Assembly (NCBI RefSeq): GCF_000375585.1
Contig: NZ_AQWP01000006.1
Location: 186,001 to 250,000, forward strand
DNA: 64,000 nucleotides
Source of the DNA: Sinorhizobium meliloti 4H41
Lineage (GTDB): Bacteria > Pseudomonadota > Alphaproteobacteria > Rhizobiales > Rhizobiaceae
Direction: 5' to 3'
The notes below the pieces were generated by a model that was given only the letters and a program-made list of their open reading frames with translations, was not told the origin of the DNA and did not search any database. Made by a program: the position numbers and the translations under genes. Positions within the stretch are counted from its first letter, which is position 1; each line of letters starts with the position of its first letter. This document shows, piece by piece, positions 62,735 to 64,000 of the stretch.

Positions 62735-63114
62735 AAGACCTGGAAAGTCCCTGCCGGCTGCGGCCGCAGGATTTCGTGTTCGCGGAAAAGTCCGTCGAGC
62801 CAGACCACGCGTTGATCGCAGGTGAGTACCCAGCTGGCGGGCGTGGTACGGCGCGAGATCGGCATTCGGCTCCATCGTCAGGATGGTATATGTCTCCGGC
62901 CAGGCCGGGTCGCCGGCCGCCAAATCCCCGCGAAATAGAACCAGTCACCAATGGTGAGCGAGAAGCTGAAGTTCCTGTGGCGAAACTCGGACGCGCCAGG
63001 CAGCGGCGGGCGGGGAACGTCCGGGGCTTCCGATCGGACGACGTTCACGGCGCCCGCCAACGTCGCGCGGACGCAGGCCCCACGGCCGCCCCACCATCTC
63101 CACTTCGCCATCAT
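62735..63114 (-). pseudogene. Decayed SRAP (YedK/HMCES-like) gene
   Basis: Three minus-strand frames together give SRAP family sequence: VNVVRSEAPDVPRPPLPGAS and FYFAGIWRPA in the first, AAGDPAWPETYTILTMEPNA then DLAPYHARQ in the second, and DQRVVWLDGLFREHEILRPQ then PAGTFQV in the third. At least two frameshifts separate them, and the N-terminus with the catalytic Cys is missing. The region between SEAPD and GIWRP is also shorter than in the intact gene at 63217, suggesting an internal deletion. It lies head to head with that intact gene. Confidence 0.65.
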
Positions 63115-63216
63115 GGCGCCTCATGATGACGCAGCGGGCGTCGGACTGGCAACCTTCGCGCGCGTCACATACCAGGAACACGATTCCGAGACAATCGGAC
63201 CTGAGACGGAGGATGC

Positions 63217-63804
63217 ATGTGCAATGATTATCGGCTGATGACGGATGTCGCCTCCATCGTCGAGGACTTTGCCGAGCTCAAGATCAAGATCCGTTTCGGT
63301 GAAGGCACCCCGAATCTCGAAGCCCGTGAGGACATCAAGATCACCGATGTTGGGCCGATCGTCAGGGCGATCGACGGAGTGCCGGATGAGGCCGAGCTCG
63401 TACAGCGACGCTGGAGTTGGCCGGGGCCGAACAAGCGGCCGGTGTATAACTTCCGATCAGAGGGACGGGAGTTCAACTCCCGCTGCCTAATTCTTGCCGA
63501 CGGCTTTTACGAGTTCACCGACCCGAAGGATCCGAGCAAGAAGCGCAAGGACAAGTGGCTGTTCACCAAGAAGGACGAGCCGATCTTCTGCATCGCCGGC
63601 ATCTGGCGCAACACGCCCGAGGTCGGGCAAGCCTTCACCATGCTGACGATGGCGCCGGGGCCCGACATCGCTACGTATCACGATCGACAGATCGTGATCC
63701 TTGAGCGCAATGCATGGACTGACTGGCTGAACCCGAGCGTTTCTGCGAAGTCGCTGATCAAACCCCTTCCGGTAGGCACGCTATCGGTAGAGCACGTTGG
63801 CTAG
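63217..63804 (+). CDS. SRAP family protein (SOS-response-associated, abasic-site DNA crosslinking)
   Basis: A 195-residue YedK/HMCES-like protein. Met-Cys at the start supplies the catalytic Cys2 after Met removal. RPVYNFRSEGREFNSRCLIL holds the active-site Asn, LADGFYEFTDPKDPSKKRKD the Glu, and DIATYHDRQIVILERNAWTD the His. FCIAGIWRNTPEVGQAFTML is also typical. The family crosslinks to abasic sites in single-stranded DNA. GGAGG lies just before the ATG. The N-terminal half is somewhat divergent (NFRSEG for NVRSE). No gene was recognised in 63805-64000. Confidence 0.88.
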   Translation: MCNDYRLMTDVASIVEDFAELKIKIRFGEGTPNLEAREDIKITDVGPIVRAIDGVPDEAELVQRRWSWPGPNKRPVYNFRSEGREFNSRCLILADGFYEFTDPKDPSKKRKDKWLFTKKDEPIFCIAGIWRNTPEVGQAFTMLTMAPGPDIATYHDRQIVILERNAWTDWLNPSVSAKSLIKPLPVGTLSVEHVG

Positions 63805-64000
63805 AGTCTGCTCGATTCGCGATGTGTTCACGGGCTTCAAAGTAGCTTGAGCTTTGTCGCCTGCGCCTGCGTGTCGGCATTCAGCGTCCTGCGAGCATCA
63901 TTCATGTGGAAGTTCGCGTAGGTTCGTGTACTCGATGGTGGTGATTGCTCTGCGTGTCCAACGTTCCTGCCATTAGTCGTTTGTGGTGAACCTCAGCCGT

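Noticed and set aside
1-64000. tRNA genes, rRNA genes, CRISPR arrays, replication origin or phage integration site
   Set aside because: No cloverleaf-like sequence, repeat-spacer array, repABC-type genes or integrase was recognised.

Overview
This high-GC window reads like a rhizobial secondary replicon. Gene content, gene order and intergenic mosaic repeats are those of Sinorhizobium (Ensifer), most likely the pSymB-type chromid of S. meliloti or a close relative. That placement is an inference from recalled gene content, not from a database search. Almost all of it is catabolic and uptake operons: tight gene packing with many ATGA, TGATG or TAATG stop/start overlaps, five complete or near-complete ABC importers, and divergent regulators. 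I recognised no rRNA, tRNA or CRISPR.

Layout. 1-3039 (minus): the end of a polysaccharide-type modification cluster (partial ATP-grasp protein, PHP hydrolase, asparagine-synthase-like amidotransferase). 3175-6778 (minus): sulfate activation, cysD-cysNC-cysQ. 6986-14681: a ROK repressor divergent from a sugar importer operon that also encodes a SIS-domain enzyme and a PfkB kinase, with a perfect palindrome between them. 14719-20226: a polar amino acid importer with RidA and IclR genes, divergent from a PLP-dependent D-amino-acid enzyme. 20493-24365: sulfate importer cysPTWA, followed by an FAD-linked oxidase. 25842-27162: an IS5-type relic, a RIME repeat and a RES/Xre toxin-antitoxin pair. 27181-34031 (minus): leucine catabolism (ivd, mccB, a ridA paralogue, mccA, hmgL, enoyl-CoA hydratase). 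34216-38322: gluconokinase, an Xre regulator, an orphan TfuA protein and a NasT/NasS pair. 38338-38620: a second relic plus RIME copy. 38805-50889: an L-fucose-type importer and oxidative pathway with a divergent IclR gene and lactonase. 50957-58413: an operon of an ArgH-like lyase, an amino acid importer, an MmgE/PrpD protein and a NodB-like deacetylase, with a divergent LysR gene. 58445-62358: GNAT, GH25 lipoprotein, and a CoA-transferase paired with a solute-binding-like protein lacking a signal peptide. 62735-63804: a decayed SRAP gene next to an intact one.

How they work together: transport genes feed dedicated degradation enzymes next to them, with local repressors acting through visible inverted repeats. 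Sulfur uptake and activation (cysPTWA, cysDNC, cysQ) lie within 18 kb of each other and could supply PAPS for surface polysaccharide sulfation. The most novel candidate is the ArgH-like/MmgE/ABC operon at 50957-57330. Its lyase has lost residues conserved in true argininosuccinate lyases, and the gene combination resembles pathways for N-(dicarboxyethyl)amine compounds such as iminodisuccinate. Other points of interest are perfect hairpins directly after three binding-protein genes, a 12-bp inverted repeat over the toxin-antitoxin promoter, a RidA without its catalytic arginine, and a TfuA without YcaO.
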